Source of the DNA: Rugalucina vietnamica
Lineage: Eukaryota; Mollusca; Bivalvia; Lucinida; Lucinidae
Length of the DNA: 64,000 bases
Reading direction: 5' to 3'
Assembly (NCBI GenBank): GCA_964017185.1
Contig: OZ024875.1
Span: 27,599,456 to 27,663,455 of the forward strand
The notes under the pieces are model-generated. The model did not search any database, was not told the origin of the DNA, and worked only from the letters and a program-made list of their open reading frames with translations. The position numbers were made by a program, and so were the translations under genes. Positions 1 to 9,269 of the stretch are shown in pieces. Numbering within the stretch: the first letter of the stretch is position 1; every line of letters begins with the position of its first letter.

Positions 1-153
1 AAAATATTTTTTTAAAAAAAAAAGGGCGGATAAGATAACATGTCACTAAATAATGGTAAAAGGACATGATATTATTTCATTGGTGCAGGAAAATAAACAT
101 ATATATTCTAAAAACACTTTCTTTCCTTGTGGGTGGGGGGCAAGATAAACTGG

Positions 154-246
154 CCTGGACAGCTTACCCCCCGGGGGTGAAGATAATCAGGGTGGGGGGT
201 AAGATTTCCCGGGAAATTTTGCCCCCCGGGGGGCAAGCTGTCCAGG
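154..246. repeat. GC-rich inverted repeat
   Basis: Two arms (154-177 and 221-246) are near-perfect reverse complements, each with a CTGGACAGCTT block next to a C6G5-6 palindrome. The spacer holds a second small palindrome around tttcccgggaaa (205-216). The block GGGGCAAGATAAACTG appears in direct orientation beside both arms, so this may be a small foldback element or a duplicated foldback end. No coding signal is seen. Confidence 0.7.
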
Positions 247-542
247 GGGGCAAGATAAACTGTTACACCGGCGTCCATGCGTGCGTCCATGTGTTCCCAT
301 GAGGAGGTACTTGCGTGGCTTGGAATCAGCATTTTTGATACTTGAGTGGCAAATAGCTATTATGTGGCTATCTACCTAAGAGATTTAAATGGACTGTTCC
401 AAACAACTAAGGGGGGTAACCCCTAAACATTTGGTGTTCAAGGCTCTTAAAAGTGGATAGAAAAATGTCCAGACCATATAGACGTCCAACACCATGGACA
501 AATTTAATTTGTCTAGCAACATTACTCATGGACTTTTCCATG
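247..542. other. Intergenic stretch, nothing recognised
   Basis: No convincing coding frame, RNA gene or repeat was found. It lies between the GC-rich inverted repeat and the 41-bp tandem repeat. Confidence 0.5.
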
Positions 543-790
543 CACCATGTGGCTTGGTATTATGTGGCTACTGGGTGTCCATACACTATGTGGCTTGGAA
601 TTATGTGGCTACTGGGTGTCTATACACTATGTGCCTAGGCTTTAAGTGGCAATTTTGTGTCTAAGCACCATGTGGCTGTGTTTTATGTGGTAACTTGGTG
701 TCCATGCACTATGTGCCTAGAATTTAAGGGGCAACTTTGTGTCCATACACAATGTGCCTAGAATTTAAGTGGCTAGTTAGGGTTAGAAAA
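543..790. repeat. Tandem repeat, 41-bp period, about six copies
   Basis: The block CACTATGTGGCTTGG and its variants recur near 543, 584, 625, 666, 706 and 748, a spacing of 40-42 bp. Units are diverged, alternating between GTGGCTTGG and GTGCCTAG forms. Directly after it (about 760-850) the motif TTTAAGTGGC reappears inverted as GCCACTTAAA, so the tract ends in a hairpin-like inversion. It may be the outer end of the tandem-repeat element that follows. Confidence 0.65.
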
Positions 791-839
791 TAAAAGCCAC
801 TTAAAATTGGTAGCCACTTAATGATTTTTGCCACATAGT

Positions 840-2775
840 GCACAGCCACCTAAGTACCACCTCGTTGGTTCGTGCGTCCGTCCACATTTTCAAACTTGAA
901 TATCTCTGACAACAAGGCCAAACGTGACCAAATTTTATCTAAAGCATCATTGAGGAGGGGGAAAGGTTGTATTAGGTTTTGGGCCAGGTCGGATCAGAAC
1001 TCTGGTTTCCATGGCAACAGATAGCTCCCATAGACTACCAATGGGAAAAACATATAAAAGTCTTCTTCTCTGAAACCACAAGGCCAAGAGCTCTCATATT
1101 TTGTGTGTAGCAATGTCTAGTGGTCCTCTTCATAAATCTTGCCAACTGTGCCCCTGGGGTCCATACGGGCCCCGCCCCGGGGGCGTCTTTGGGAAAATAT
1201 AAAAAAATCTTCTTCTCTGAAACCACAAAGCCCAGAGCTTTCATATTTTGTGTGTAGCAGTGTTTGGTGGTCCTCTTTATAAATCCTGCCAACCATGGCC
1301 CTGGGGTCAAAAATGACCCCGCCCCGGGGGTCATTAGCTCCCATAGACTTACAATGGGAAAAACATAAAAAAATCTTCTTCTCCGAAACCAAAAAGCCCA
1401 GAGCTTTCATATTTTGTGTGTAGCAATGTCTAGTGGTCCTCTTTATAAATTCTGCCAACCGTGCCCCTGGGGTCCATACGGGCCCCGCCCCAGGGGCGTC
1501 ATGGGGAAAATATAAAAAAATCTTCTTCTCTGAAACCACTAGGCCCAGAGCGTTCATATTTTGTGTGTAGCAGTGTATAGTGGTCCTCTTTATAAATCCT
1601 GCCAGCCGTGCCCCTGGGGTCCATACGGGTCCCGCCCCGTGGGCGTCATGGGAAAAACTTTAAAAAATCTTCTCCAAAACCAGAAGGCCTAGAGCTTTCA
1701 TATTTTGTATGTAGCAATGTATAATGGTCCTCTTTATAAATCCTGCCTACCGTGCCCCTGGGGTCCATACGGGCCCCGCCCCGGGGGTGTCATGGGAAAA
1801 ACATAAAAAAAAATCTTCTTCTCCAAAACCACAAGGCCCAAAGCTTTCATATTTTGTATGTAGCAGTGTTTAGTGGTCCTCTATATAAATCCTGCCAATC
1901 ATGCCCCTGGGGTCAAAAATGGCCGCGCCCCGGGGGTCATTAGCTCCCATAGACTTACAATGAGAAAAACATAAAAAAAAATCTTCTTCTCCAAAACCAC
2001 AAGGCCCAGAGCTTTCATATTTTGTCAGTAGCAATGTATAGTGGTCCTCTTTATAAATCTTGCCAACCGTGCCCCTGGGGTCCATACGGGCCCCGCCCCG
2101 GGGGCGTCATGGGAAAAACTTTAAAAAATCTTTCTTCTCCGAAACCACAAGGCCCAAAGCTTTCATATTTTTTTTGTAGCAATGTATAGTGGTCCTCTTT
2201 ATAAATCCTGCCAACTGTGCCCCTGGGGTCCATACGGGCCCCGCCCCAGGGGCGTCATGGGAAAAACGAAAAAAAATCCTCTCCGAAACCATATGGCCCA
2301 GAGCTTTCATATGTTGTGTGGACCAATGTATAATACTCTCCTTTATAAATGCTGCCAACGGTGCCCCTGGGGTCCATACAGGCCACACCCCAGGCATGTC
2401 ATTATCAACCATAGACTTATGATGGAAATCTTCTCTGGAACAGCATGACACAAAGCTTGTATATTTGATATACCACATTGTCATGTGGAGCTCTACATTA
2501 ATCCTGCCAATCTCACCCCTTGGGTCAAATATGGCCCCACCACGGGGGTCGTTATAGGACCCTGACCTTGTTAGATGATTTTTTCAAGTGAACCAAAATG
2601 GCAGAAAAGAAGATACACAATCCAGACAAGAGCTCTTCTGCTGATTAAGTAGGGTTTCAAGGTCACATGACCAAAATGGCCACCACCCCCATATATGGTA
2701 AAAACCCCAATTACTTTGTCCAGTGACTGTACTTGTTGACTCTCAGGTGAGCGATCGTTGCCCCTGGGCTACTTG
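840..2775 (-). mobile_element. Non-autonomous element with internal 147/167-bp tandem repeats
   Basis: Read on the minus strand, the element starts near 2775 with a short CCC/GGG hairpin followed by GCTCACCTGA (plus-strand tcaggtgagc at 2743-2752). The same 10-mer is used by the element at 8210-9252. The interior is a tandem array (about 1050-2520). A short GTCC-type microsatellite (about 871-886) lies near the other end. Known bivalve elements with core tandem repeats, a microsatellite and hairpin ends (Helentron-associated class) share this plan. There is no transposase or helicase ORF. The 840 boundary is approximate because no clean terminal hairpin was found there. Confidence 0.5.
1050..2520 (-). 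repeat. Tandem array of 147-bp and 167-bp units, about nine copies
   Basis: The phrase TTTCATATTTTGTGTGTAGC recurs roughly at 1094, 1240, 1407, 1554, 1700, 1849, 2015, 2163 and 2308. Most steps are 145-149 bp and two are 166-167 bp. The longer units carry an extra block (TAGCTCCCATAGACTTACAA, near 1328 and 1941). Every unit carries a C-tract/G-tract inverted repeat around GCCCCTGGGG and CCCCGCCCCGGGGG. The overlapping ORFs here merely read through the repeat and are not genes. Confidence 0.8.
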
Positions 2776-2973
2776 TTTTTTTTTTGTGATGGAATGGTTC
2801 TTTTTAAAACTCTGTCAAAGAATGGTGCTTTTTAAAACTGTCACACTGGCATTATTTTATGTAATATAAAGTGATGTTGTTTTTTGTCTTTGTTTGATTT
2901 ATGCCCTGTCATTTATTTTGAGTCATACCATGAAAAAAAACTCATTTTGTGGAAATTTGTTTTTCCTCATAAT

Positions 2974-3430
2974 ATTGGAGCTCGATACAAAAATTGATAC
3001 TAAAATTAAGCAGGCAAGTTCCACACCTACCCATCCGAAGGTGTGATAATTTCTTTGGTTATGTCAAAAGAAAATTGTCCCAAGTGAGAATACATGTAAT
3101 GTGGAAAATTGGCCAAGTTTTGAAAATATGCCCATGTAATATACAGATTTTTCTTAAGATGTATAAATTAAAAAAAATTCATTGGAAAATGTTTGATACT
3201 TTTCTTATTTTGCTCAAAACAGATTGTGGAGCTGGATACAAAAAATGATACTAAAATAAAGCAGGCAAGTTCCACACATACCCGTCCAGAGGTGTGATTA
3301 TTTCTTTGTAAATTTCAAAAAGAAAAAAAATGTCAGAAGAATGTGATCCGCAAAAATGGCCAAATTTCACATGTACTTGATCAGACTTTGTTGCAAATTG
3401 CCTGGAAAATAACTCTTGTTTATATATTTT
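2974..3430. repeat. Direct duplication, about 249 bp, two copies
   Basis: The segment beginning ATTGGAGCTCGATAC (2974) is repeated from about 3222 (ATTGTGGAGCTGGATAC). The copies share AAGCAGGCAAGTTCCACAC and GGTGTGAT..ATTTCTTTG blocks. Similarity fades toward the end of each copy. No coding potential was seen. Confidence 0.65.
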
Positions 3431-3762
3431 GCTTTCTTTGTATATTGCTAAATGTGCCCTGGATACAAAGACAACAAATGTGTGTGATGATCTAGCCCAA
3501 CCCACTCTATGCAGTTTGCTGGGAAGAATATACGGGGGCTTCTTCTGGTACCTAAAAAAAAAGACAAAAAAAGACAACAAATGTTCCTTGAACGCCTTTA
3601 CCTGGCATCCTTGACTGACATTTTTTTCATGGTCCATTGACTTTGTCGTAGTTAATGTCAAATCTAGAAATAAAGGCTGCTCTGACTGAAACCATGACTG
3701 ACTTTTAGCCCAGAACAACAAGGCTGACGTTGTATACCCTTGATGCTCAGATTTCTTACAGC
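3431..3762. other. Intergenic stretch, nothing recognised
   Basis: Short open frames on both strands overlap each other without domain motifs or splice context. No repeat structure was recognised. Confidence 0.4.
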
Positions 3763-3957
3763 ACATGTTGATGCAACATCACATGACACCGACAAAATGG
3801 AGTGGGATGATTGAAAGCCTGCTCCATCGGGCAACAAACCACAGCAAAGCAATTTGGCAACAATCTACAGCGATGCAATAAACTCGATTGTTGCCCAATG
3901 GATCAGGCTTCTAATCAGTCCATTTTATCATGTGATTATGTTGCATCAGTCTGCGCT
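3763..3957. mobile_element. Foldback (palindromic) MITE-like element
   Basis: Arms at about 3763-3835 and 3889-3955 are imperfect reverse complements. They share TGATGCAACAT, CACATGA, AAAATGGA, AAGCCTG, TCCAT and GGGCAACAA in mirrored order around a spacer of about 55 bp. The length of roughly 195 bp and absence of a gene fit a small non-autonomous foldback element. Confidence 0.65.
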
Positions 3958-4124
3958 GAAAGAAGTTTTGTTGCATCACAGGTAGATAGGACGAGGCTTG
4001 CTATCGTAAATAAAAGTGAGATAGCAACTCATGCTTATAAAGTACAACATCATATGAAAATGAGCATGCATATCTATTTTAACATTGAAACATACCAATG
4101 TATTTGTAATATTAACAGCCATCG

Positions 4125-4345
4125 CATGAGAAAACCAACAATCTGCATATGCGAAAACAAAGCTGCAATTCAGCCGTGCAGTAACTGCACGGCTGATCAG
4201 GGCCTTTGTTTTCGCTCCATAGTGCAATACCCCTTCTTCTTAAATCCGAAATTTCAAGCTTCAAGCCTGTTTCTGTCACTGTACAGGCCAGTTTGTGTCG
4301 GACCTGGTCGGGAACCCAAATTGTTGGGTTTTCTCATACACAGGC
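4125..4345. mobile_element. Hairpin element (GCGAAAACAAAG family), interrupted right arm
   Basis: The left arm (4125-4184) runs CATGAGAAAACCAACAA, then GCGAAAACAAAG, then CAGCCGTGCAGT. The right arm starts with the mirrored ACTGCACGGCTG and CTTTGTTTTCGC (4185-4216). Mirrored TTGTTGGGTTTTCTCAT follows only after about 100 bp of unrelated sequence (4320-4337). A related hairpin lies at 7755-7840. Confidence 0.6.
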
Positions 4346-4616
4346 TTAATTTTGAACAATTGGCATAAGTATTACATAATCATGAACAACTCGTATTTAT
4401 TTTGACATTGTGAGAAATAGATGGGGTCTAAGGCAAACTTATATAGATAATGATGATTACAGTCTGGGCAACTCGTCAAACACTTAGAAGGTGATGCACA
4501 GAAGTTGTCAAGTCAAACCATCAAACATCCTTTGTTGTTTAGTTACTTTGGTGCTGATATATTCATAACAAAAACCTGTCTGTGTAATCAATACCCCCTT
4601 CAACCCCACTTTTATA

Positions 4617-5430
4617 CTTAAACGCAAAAGTTTCGCAACACTTATAAAATGCAAATTTCTTCTTATCGGCTCAAATATTTCATTTGGTGATATAACGACT
4701 GACAAGTCCAGTTCTTTGCCTCTCATACAGCATGAAAATCAGAGCTCTGCGGCTTATGGTTGCCGAGAAAACGTCAAAACGTCAAGGTAGCCCATTTTTT
4801 AAAAGTCACGGGGCAGCAATACCTAACATTGTATGCGAAAACGAAATTTTAAACCAATGTTTGTTTTCAAAAGCAAAAGGTCAATAAATGATAATATGGA
4901 AATTTTATGCTTTGGTCGACGTTTATAACGTGTGTGTGACGTGTTTAACTTTTGACGTAATTGTTTGTTAATAGGCAAACTAATACCAAGAATCGAAATC
5001 TGAAAACGGCATAATGTAGCTCTTATCACATTGCACAAATGACAAAAAGATCGCGTCTTAGTCAAGCATAATGGGCATGAAATGGATGTTTGAAAAAATA
5101 AGCTAGCGTCAACAAAGAAACGCATCAACTGAGACTGCTGCTAAACAATAATTTCCAAATGTTTTGTTGTTTTCTGTATGTACAGACACCAGCCTATCGA
5201 TTGATGTTATTTGTTTTTAAATCGAAATAAACATCGATATTTTAGACGCAAATTGTAAAAAATTACAAACGTCACATTGACGTCAAAACGATAACATGCG
5301 ATTAAATCCCATTTATGGCAAATCATTACCCATTGTGTAGGGACATAAAATATACTTTCAAAAATATCCTTACATATGCAATATAGAAGAGAACGAGGAT
5401 GTAAATTGTTGCGAAACTTTTGCGTTTAAG
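4617..5430. mobile_element. 814-bp TIR DNA transposon, non-autonomous, TATA/TA target duplication
   Basis: The left end (4617-4640) and right end (5407-5430) are perfect 24-bp inverted repeats starting CTTAAACGCAAAAGTTTCGC. TATA stands immediately outside both ends (4613-4616 and 5431-5434). Because it interrupts a recognisable MITE copy, the boundaries are defined to the base. TA-type duplications are typical of the Tc1/mariner group, but no transposase ORF is present, so the superfamily is inferred only from the target site. Confidence 0.8.
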
Positions 5431-5583
5431 TATATAAAGTAAAAATGGTATACAGGGGTATACATATTTTTGAACCAAAACATAGATTGTGGGGGTTCTA
5501 ACGTGTATCCACAATCAATGATTTGGCATGTTTGAGCAAAAAAAAAAAAAAAAAAAAGTTATTATATCAAACGTTCTCCAGTG

Positions 5584-5585
<2 letters not shown>

Positions 5586-5633
<48 letters not shown>
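5586..5633. repeat. Homopolymer T tract (48 nt)
   Basis: An uninterrupted run of 48 T follows GTGAA, with an A run of about 19 upstream at 5540-5558. Both sit inside MITE copy 1. The exact length is likely unreliable in sequencing. Confidence 0.9.
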
Positions 5634-5636
<3 letters not shown>

Positions 5637-5835
5637 TTTAGAAAAAAAATCTCTATATGGCATGGGTGAGTTTCCATAATGTGTGCACCACATTTCAGAT
5701 GCCACAACATTCCAGTTTTTGAGTGCAAGTCCAAAAAAATAGAGGCATTGTCCCAACATGATATTTGTTGTTGACTTGGACATTAAGCAGCAAATCAAAC
5801 ATAATTTGTCCTTTGTTATCAGCGGCACCAGTACT

Positions 5836-6021
5836 TCAAATTCTAGCCCTGCGCATGGGGCATCTACTGTTAAGCAATCTTATTTGTTCAAGGCAGTTAG
5901 CACAGACATTTGAATGGCCACACACAAGATTGACAGGAATAGTATCACGATAGCATACACAACACTCAACAGCATCAAATTCACTGCCATCTTCTGTAAT
6001 GGGGGCATCGGGAAGTGTCAC
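5836..6021 (-). CDS. RING-finger-like C-terminal segment (candidate exon, last zinc ligand lost)
   Basis: The 61-codon frame reads like the C-terminal RING-HC domain of an E3 ubiquitin ligase. Cys20-x2-Cys23, Cys34-x-His36, Cys40-x2-Cys43 and Cys54-Pro-Met follow the RING order. The position expected to hold the eighth ligand is Arg57 (codon CGC where TGC would give Cys, a single transition), so the zinc site is incomplete. The stop follows four residues later, as in ligases ending with a C-terminal RING. The membrane-protein exon at 6303-6876 lies upstream on the same strand, separated by a MITE and in another frame. They may be exons of one membrane-anchored E3 ligase (intron containing the MITE) or remnants of it. 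A possible acceptor is CCCCCATTACAG at about 5992-6003, in which case the Met is not the true start. Function is inferred from motif spacing only. Confidence 0.45.
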   Translation of the reverse strand: MTLPDAPITEDGSEFDAVECCVCYRDTIPVNLVCGHSNVCANCLEQIRLLNSRCPMRRARI

Positions 6022-6028
6022 GGTAGCC

Positions 6029-6303
6029 CTATCAGGAAAACATGTCCGTGTAATATGTACCCCCCCTTATACCCCACTTTTATATAGTAAAACTGGGGTA
6101 TACAGGGGTATATCTATTTTTCTTATTTTTGCTCCAAAACATAGATTGTGGGTACTCGTTAGAACCGCCTCGACGAGGCGGTTCTAACGTGTACCTACAA
6201 TCTATGTTTTGAGCAAAAATAAGAAAAATATCAATATTTTTCTGCTGAAAATTTTCAATTTTTAAAGCTCAAAAAATCTCTGTTGATTGCATGAGCAAGT
6301 TTT
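6029..6303 (+). mobile_element. Palindromic MITE family, copy 2
   Basis: It opens with ATCAGGAAAACATGTCCGTG and contains a long palindrome centred at 6172/6173 (AACCGCCTCGACGAGGCGGTT, arms about 65 bp reaching 6108 and 6238). It closes with AAAAATCTCTG and GCATGAGCAAGTTTTC. The same blocks in the same order occur at 4571-5665 and 19228-19490. It lies between the RING segment and the membrane exon and supplies the last residues of the membrane ORF. Confidence 0.7.
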
Positions 6304-6876
6304 CTTTATGGAATGTGGAAGCTTGTGGAGCACATTTGGGCGAAAATCTGGTGTCAACATAATTATGATTTATGGTCTTAACAAGTACATAAACAATACC
6401 GGTAAGAACAAAAATGCAGCATGAAAATATGATTACAATCCCGAAAACAATTTCTAGCATTATTAGAAACCAACACAATATAGACAGGAAACAGTATAAA
6501 AACATGTACAACATAACCAGGAAACAGTATACAAAGAAAATAAACAACACAAATATGAGATAGCAACCACAGATAGCTAACGCTAATTCATTACATGTAC
6601 AACCAGCGATAACAATCGGCATGGAAACTAATACATTTATGAGCTCCGAGTCTGTCCTTGGATTAATGTGCTTCGAGGCGTCTGTCAAATTAGTTTCCGT
6701 TGATGTTAAAATGTCCGTTGATGTGAAACATTCTAGGACATAATCCATTATGTCGCAAACTTCTATATCATACAAGTACATGTACGATGCTGCAATGAAG
6801 TAAATAAGTACAACTTCTGCCAGTGTTATCACTGCAATGTTTTCCAGCTCTTTCTTAATGTTGACCATTATGAAAC
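6303..6876 (-). CDS. Candidate exon encoding a multi-pass membrane protein
   Basis: The open frame starts at ATG 6866-6868 (minus strand) and runs about 190 codons before entering the MITE. As read it stops at 6269, giving 199 residues. Hydrophobic segments lie near residues 10-33, 78-92, 96-118 and 120-165, so three to five membrane spans are likely. The 34-77 region is polar with an Asn-Leu-Thr glycosylation sequon at residue 60. Eight bases upstream of the ATG is a pyrimidine-rich tract ending CTTTCAG (acceptor at 6877/6876), which supports a real spliced gene. Downstream on the same strand is the RING-like segment, suggesting a membrane E3 ligase split by an intron or by the MITE. The family was not recognised. 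The 3' end is uncertain because the last residues lie in the repeat. Confidence 0.5.
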
Positions 6877-7380
6877 CTGAAAGTAATAGAAAAACAACTA
6901 AAGTCTAAAAACTTGCCTCTGATAATGTTTTTCGCAGAAAATTTTTGTATGGGGAATGACAGAAAAAATATTTCCATGTCAAAATCTTGATCTTAGTTTG
7001 TCCTAATAAGACGTGCAAAACGTTTGAAAATCGGTGAACAAATAAAGTTTTTATGACCATAATGAATTTTGAATAGGGATTTTGCATTGACAAGGGAGAT
7101 AATCGATGATCGTGAAAATGCGTATTTTGAGCAATCATGATTAAATAGTAACAATTTAACTTTTGCGGGAAAATATTTACCTCCCTTCCATTAGATTTTT
7201 GTACAGGAAATCCCTATTCATTTTTTTTTTTTTTTGACCAGAACTTGTTTGTCAACCGATTTTCAAATTTTTTGCTGCAGATTTTGCGACAAACTAGATG
7301 CTCAATTGTGTCAAGAAAATATTTCTTCTGTAAAATATATGCGAAAAATCATTATCACACACTACGAAACGTGACACTTT
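6877..7380. other. AT-rich stretch, presumed intron or upstream region
   Basis: No domain-bearing frame or repeat was recognised. Given the splice acceptor at 6877/6876 on the minus strand, the adjacent part would be intron of the candidate membrane protein gene. Confidence 0.4.
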
Positions 7381-7389
7381 AATTTATTC

Positions 7390-7420
7390 GATTCGGGGTT
7401 TAACGTCCCACCAACAGCAT
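7390..7420 (+). repeat. Short dispersed-repeat motif (GGTTTAACGTCCCACCAACA)
   Basis: This motif recurs in altered form at about 52043-52063 (GGTTTAGCGTCCCAGTCAAC) and about 52318-52335 (ATTACGTCCCAGTCAATG). Three copies of such a specific word in one window point to a dispersed repeat family, perhaps SINE-like. The full element boundaries cannot be seen. Confidence 0.4.
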
Positions 7421-7589
7421 ATATAGTGCATCTCTACAAATATGTCTAATGTCGGCGACATTTTTATATCTGCGGGAATACTATTCCAATTACCCCAGAG
7501 AAGTTAAGACTGTCCTTGAATACGTTAAATTTTGCTTGAGGTACAGTATAATTATGTTGCGCAAATGATATGATCTTAAGCATTCAACC

Positions 7590-7700
7590 AGAGGCCCATG
7601 TCCCCCCAGGCTCACCTGAGTTCCGATGATGGATCGCAGATGACTACTCGAGAAACAAGCAAATAAAAAATAAAAGTTATTTGTTAAAAATACGCAATTT
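7590..7700 (+). mobile_element. Left-end fragment of a hairpin-ended element
   Basis: GCTCACCTGA (7610-7619), preceded by AGAGGCCCATG, matches the left subterminal motif of the element at 8210-9252. No matching right end with the mirrored motif occurs before the next element starts, so this is a fragment. The right limit is arbitrary. Confidence 0.35.
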
Positions 7701-7754
7701 TGAAATCAAGATGACAAATTGACTGAGAGATGTCAAACCTGCTCTTATCCGTGT

Positions 7755-7840
7755 AGCGAAAATAAAGGCGTTGTGTAACTGCACAGCTGAATTGCGGCTT
7801 TGTTTTTGCATAGGCAAAAATCCGGTTTTCTCATGACGCG
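7755..7840. mobile_element. Hairpin element related to 4125-4345
   Basis: GCGAAAATAAAG, TGTGTAACTGCACAGCTG and CGGCTTTGTTTTTGC form a stem-loop with the same sequence blocks as the hairpin at 4153-4216. A GGTTTTCTCATG block follows it, also in the same order as the earlier copy. Confidence 0.55.
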
Positions 7841-8209
7841 GCTCAATTATGACAAGTTGTCTTTATTCAGGTACTAGTTGGTCTCCCAAGCCCCCCAAAT
7901 ATTTTTCTGTTGGCATTTTTTAGTACATTTTGGCATCCATGCACAATGTGTACCTTAATGTGTAACAATACACGCTAGGGTGGATGCCAAGTCTGAAAAT
8001 GCCCCAGAGTCCCAAAAAAAGGTCAAAGGTCAACTAAGTGCAAAATTTAAGATATTTCAACATTATAGCAGTATCCTATAAAATATTTTCATTTTTTGTG
8101 TAAAAAACACCCCAAATTACATCTAATACATTTGCATGGTGTAATCAGTTACAATTGTTACAACAAAGTAAGGCAGACTTAGGTCAAATGTCACTTTAGT
8201 GCAAACCAA

Positions 8210-9252
8210 AGGACCAATGGTCCTGTAAACGCTCACCTGAAACCTGAGATATAAACAAATAAACTTTTTTGACTAGAATGGTAATATACATGTATATAAC
8301 CCCAGGGCAGGGCAAACCCTGGAGTCAATGTCTTTTTCAAATCATAAAAATTCAGTCCATTTGCCAATTTACTACAAGTTTTGCCCTTTTTAATGACATT
8401 TAACAATTTTCCCCATTCAAATGCATGGGCAACCCAAGTTGACCTTGCCGTAAATAGGTCAAGGTCATCCCAGGTTCATGATTTATACACACTTTGTAGA
8501 GCTCCATTGTCTGATGCTTCATGCCAAGTTTCAAAATCATAGGCCTTCTGGTTCTGGAGAAGAAGATTTTTAAAGGTTTTTGTTATTTATAGCCATTGCG
8601 GCCACCTTTGTCATGTGACCTTGAACATTTATACAAACTTTCATTCATTCTTTCTAAGAATGCTCCACATAAAGTTTGGCTTTGATTGACCAAGAGGTTT
8701 CAGAGAAGATGCTTGAATATTTGGTCATACACATGTACATAGCCCCGGGGCAGGGACAGACAACCCTCTGGGCCCAAAATATTTTCATAAACATAAATAT
8801 TCTGTCCATTTGTTCATTCCTAGCAATTAATTGGCATTTTCCTATTTTTTCCCGTTCAAATGCATGGGCAGCCTAAGTTGACCTTGCCGTAAAAAAGGTC
8901 AAGGTCATCCCAGGGTCATGATTTATACAAACTTTGTAGAGTTCCATTGCCTGATGCTTCATGCCAAGTTTCAACTTCATAGGCCTTCTGGTTCTGGAGA
9001 AGAAGATTTTTAAAGGTTTTTGCTATTTATAGCCATGGCGGCAATCTTGGTCATGTGACCTGGACCATTTATACAAACTTTCGTTCCCCTTTATTAAGGA
9101 TGCTCCACATGAAGTTTGGCTTTGATTGGCCAAGCGGTTTTAGAGGAGAATATGTTTGAAAAGTGTGGACAGCAACGACGACGACAACGACGGACGCCGG
9201 AGCACGGGTATACTATAAGCTCACCTATGAGCCTTCGGCTCAGGTGAGCTAA
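8210..9252 (+). mobile_element. Hairpin-ended non-autonomous element with two internal repeats
   Basis: The left end has a 15-nt hairpin (AGGACCAATGGTCCT, 8210-8224) and GCTCACCTGA (8231-8240). The right end has a GAC-rich microsatellite (about 9175-9195) and a terminal hairpin (9218-9250) whose 3' arm carries TCAGGTGAGC (9240-9249), the exact reverse complement of the left motif, followed by TAAAAA. The interior is two diverged copies of a roughly 450-bp unit, sharing CAAGGTCATCCCAGG and GCCTTCTGGTTCTGGAGAAG. The architecture fits Helentron-associated elements (subterminal inverted repeats plus a 3' hairpin). There is no coding capacity. Confidence 0.65.
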
Positions 9253-9269
9253 AAATGCTTACTTTCATG

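Larger units (their letters stand above)
4571..5665 (+). mobile_element. Palindromic MITE family, copy 1 (split by a nested transposon)
   Basis: The left part (4571-4616) has CTGTCTGTGTAAT and AACCCCACTTTTATA. The right part (5431-5665) has GGTATACAGGGGTATAC, AAAACATAGATTGTGGG, GTTCTAACGTGTA and AAAAATCTCTATATGGCATG. Both match in order the copies at 6029-6303 and 19228-19490. This copy is split by the element at 4617-5430 and has also gained long A and T runs. Outer boundaries are approximate. Confidence 0.6.

Noticed and set aside
5562-5828. ORF with a long poly-Lys segment
   Set aside because: The lysines are the reverse reading of the 48-T homopolymer.
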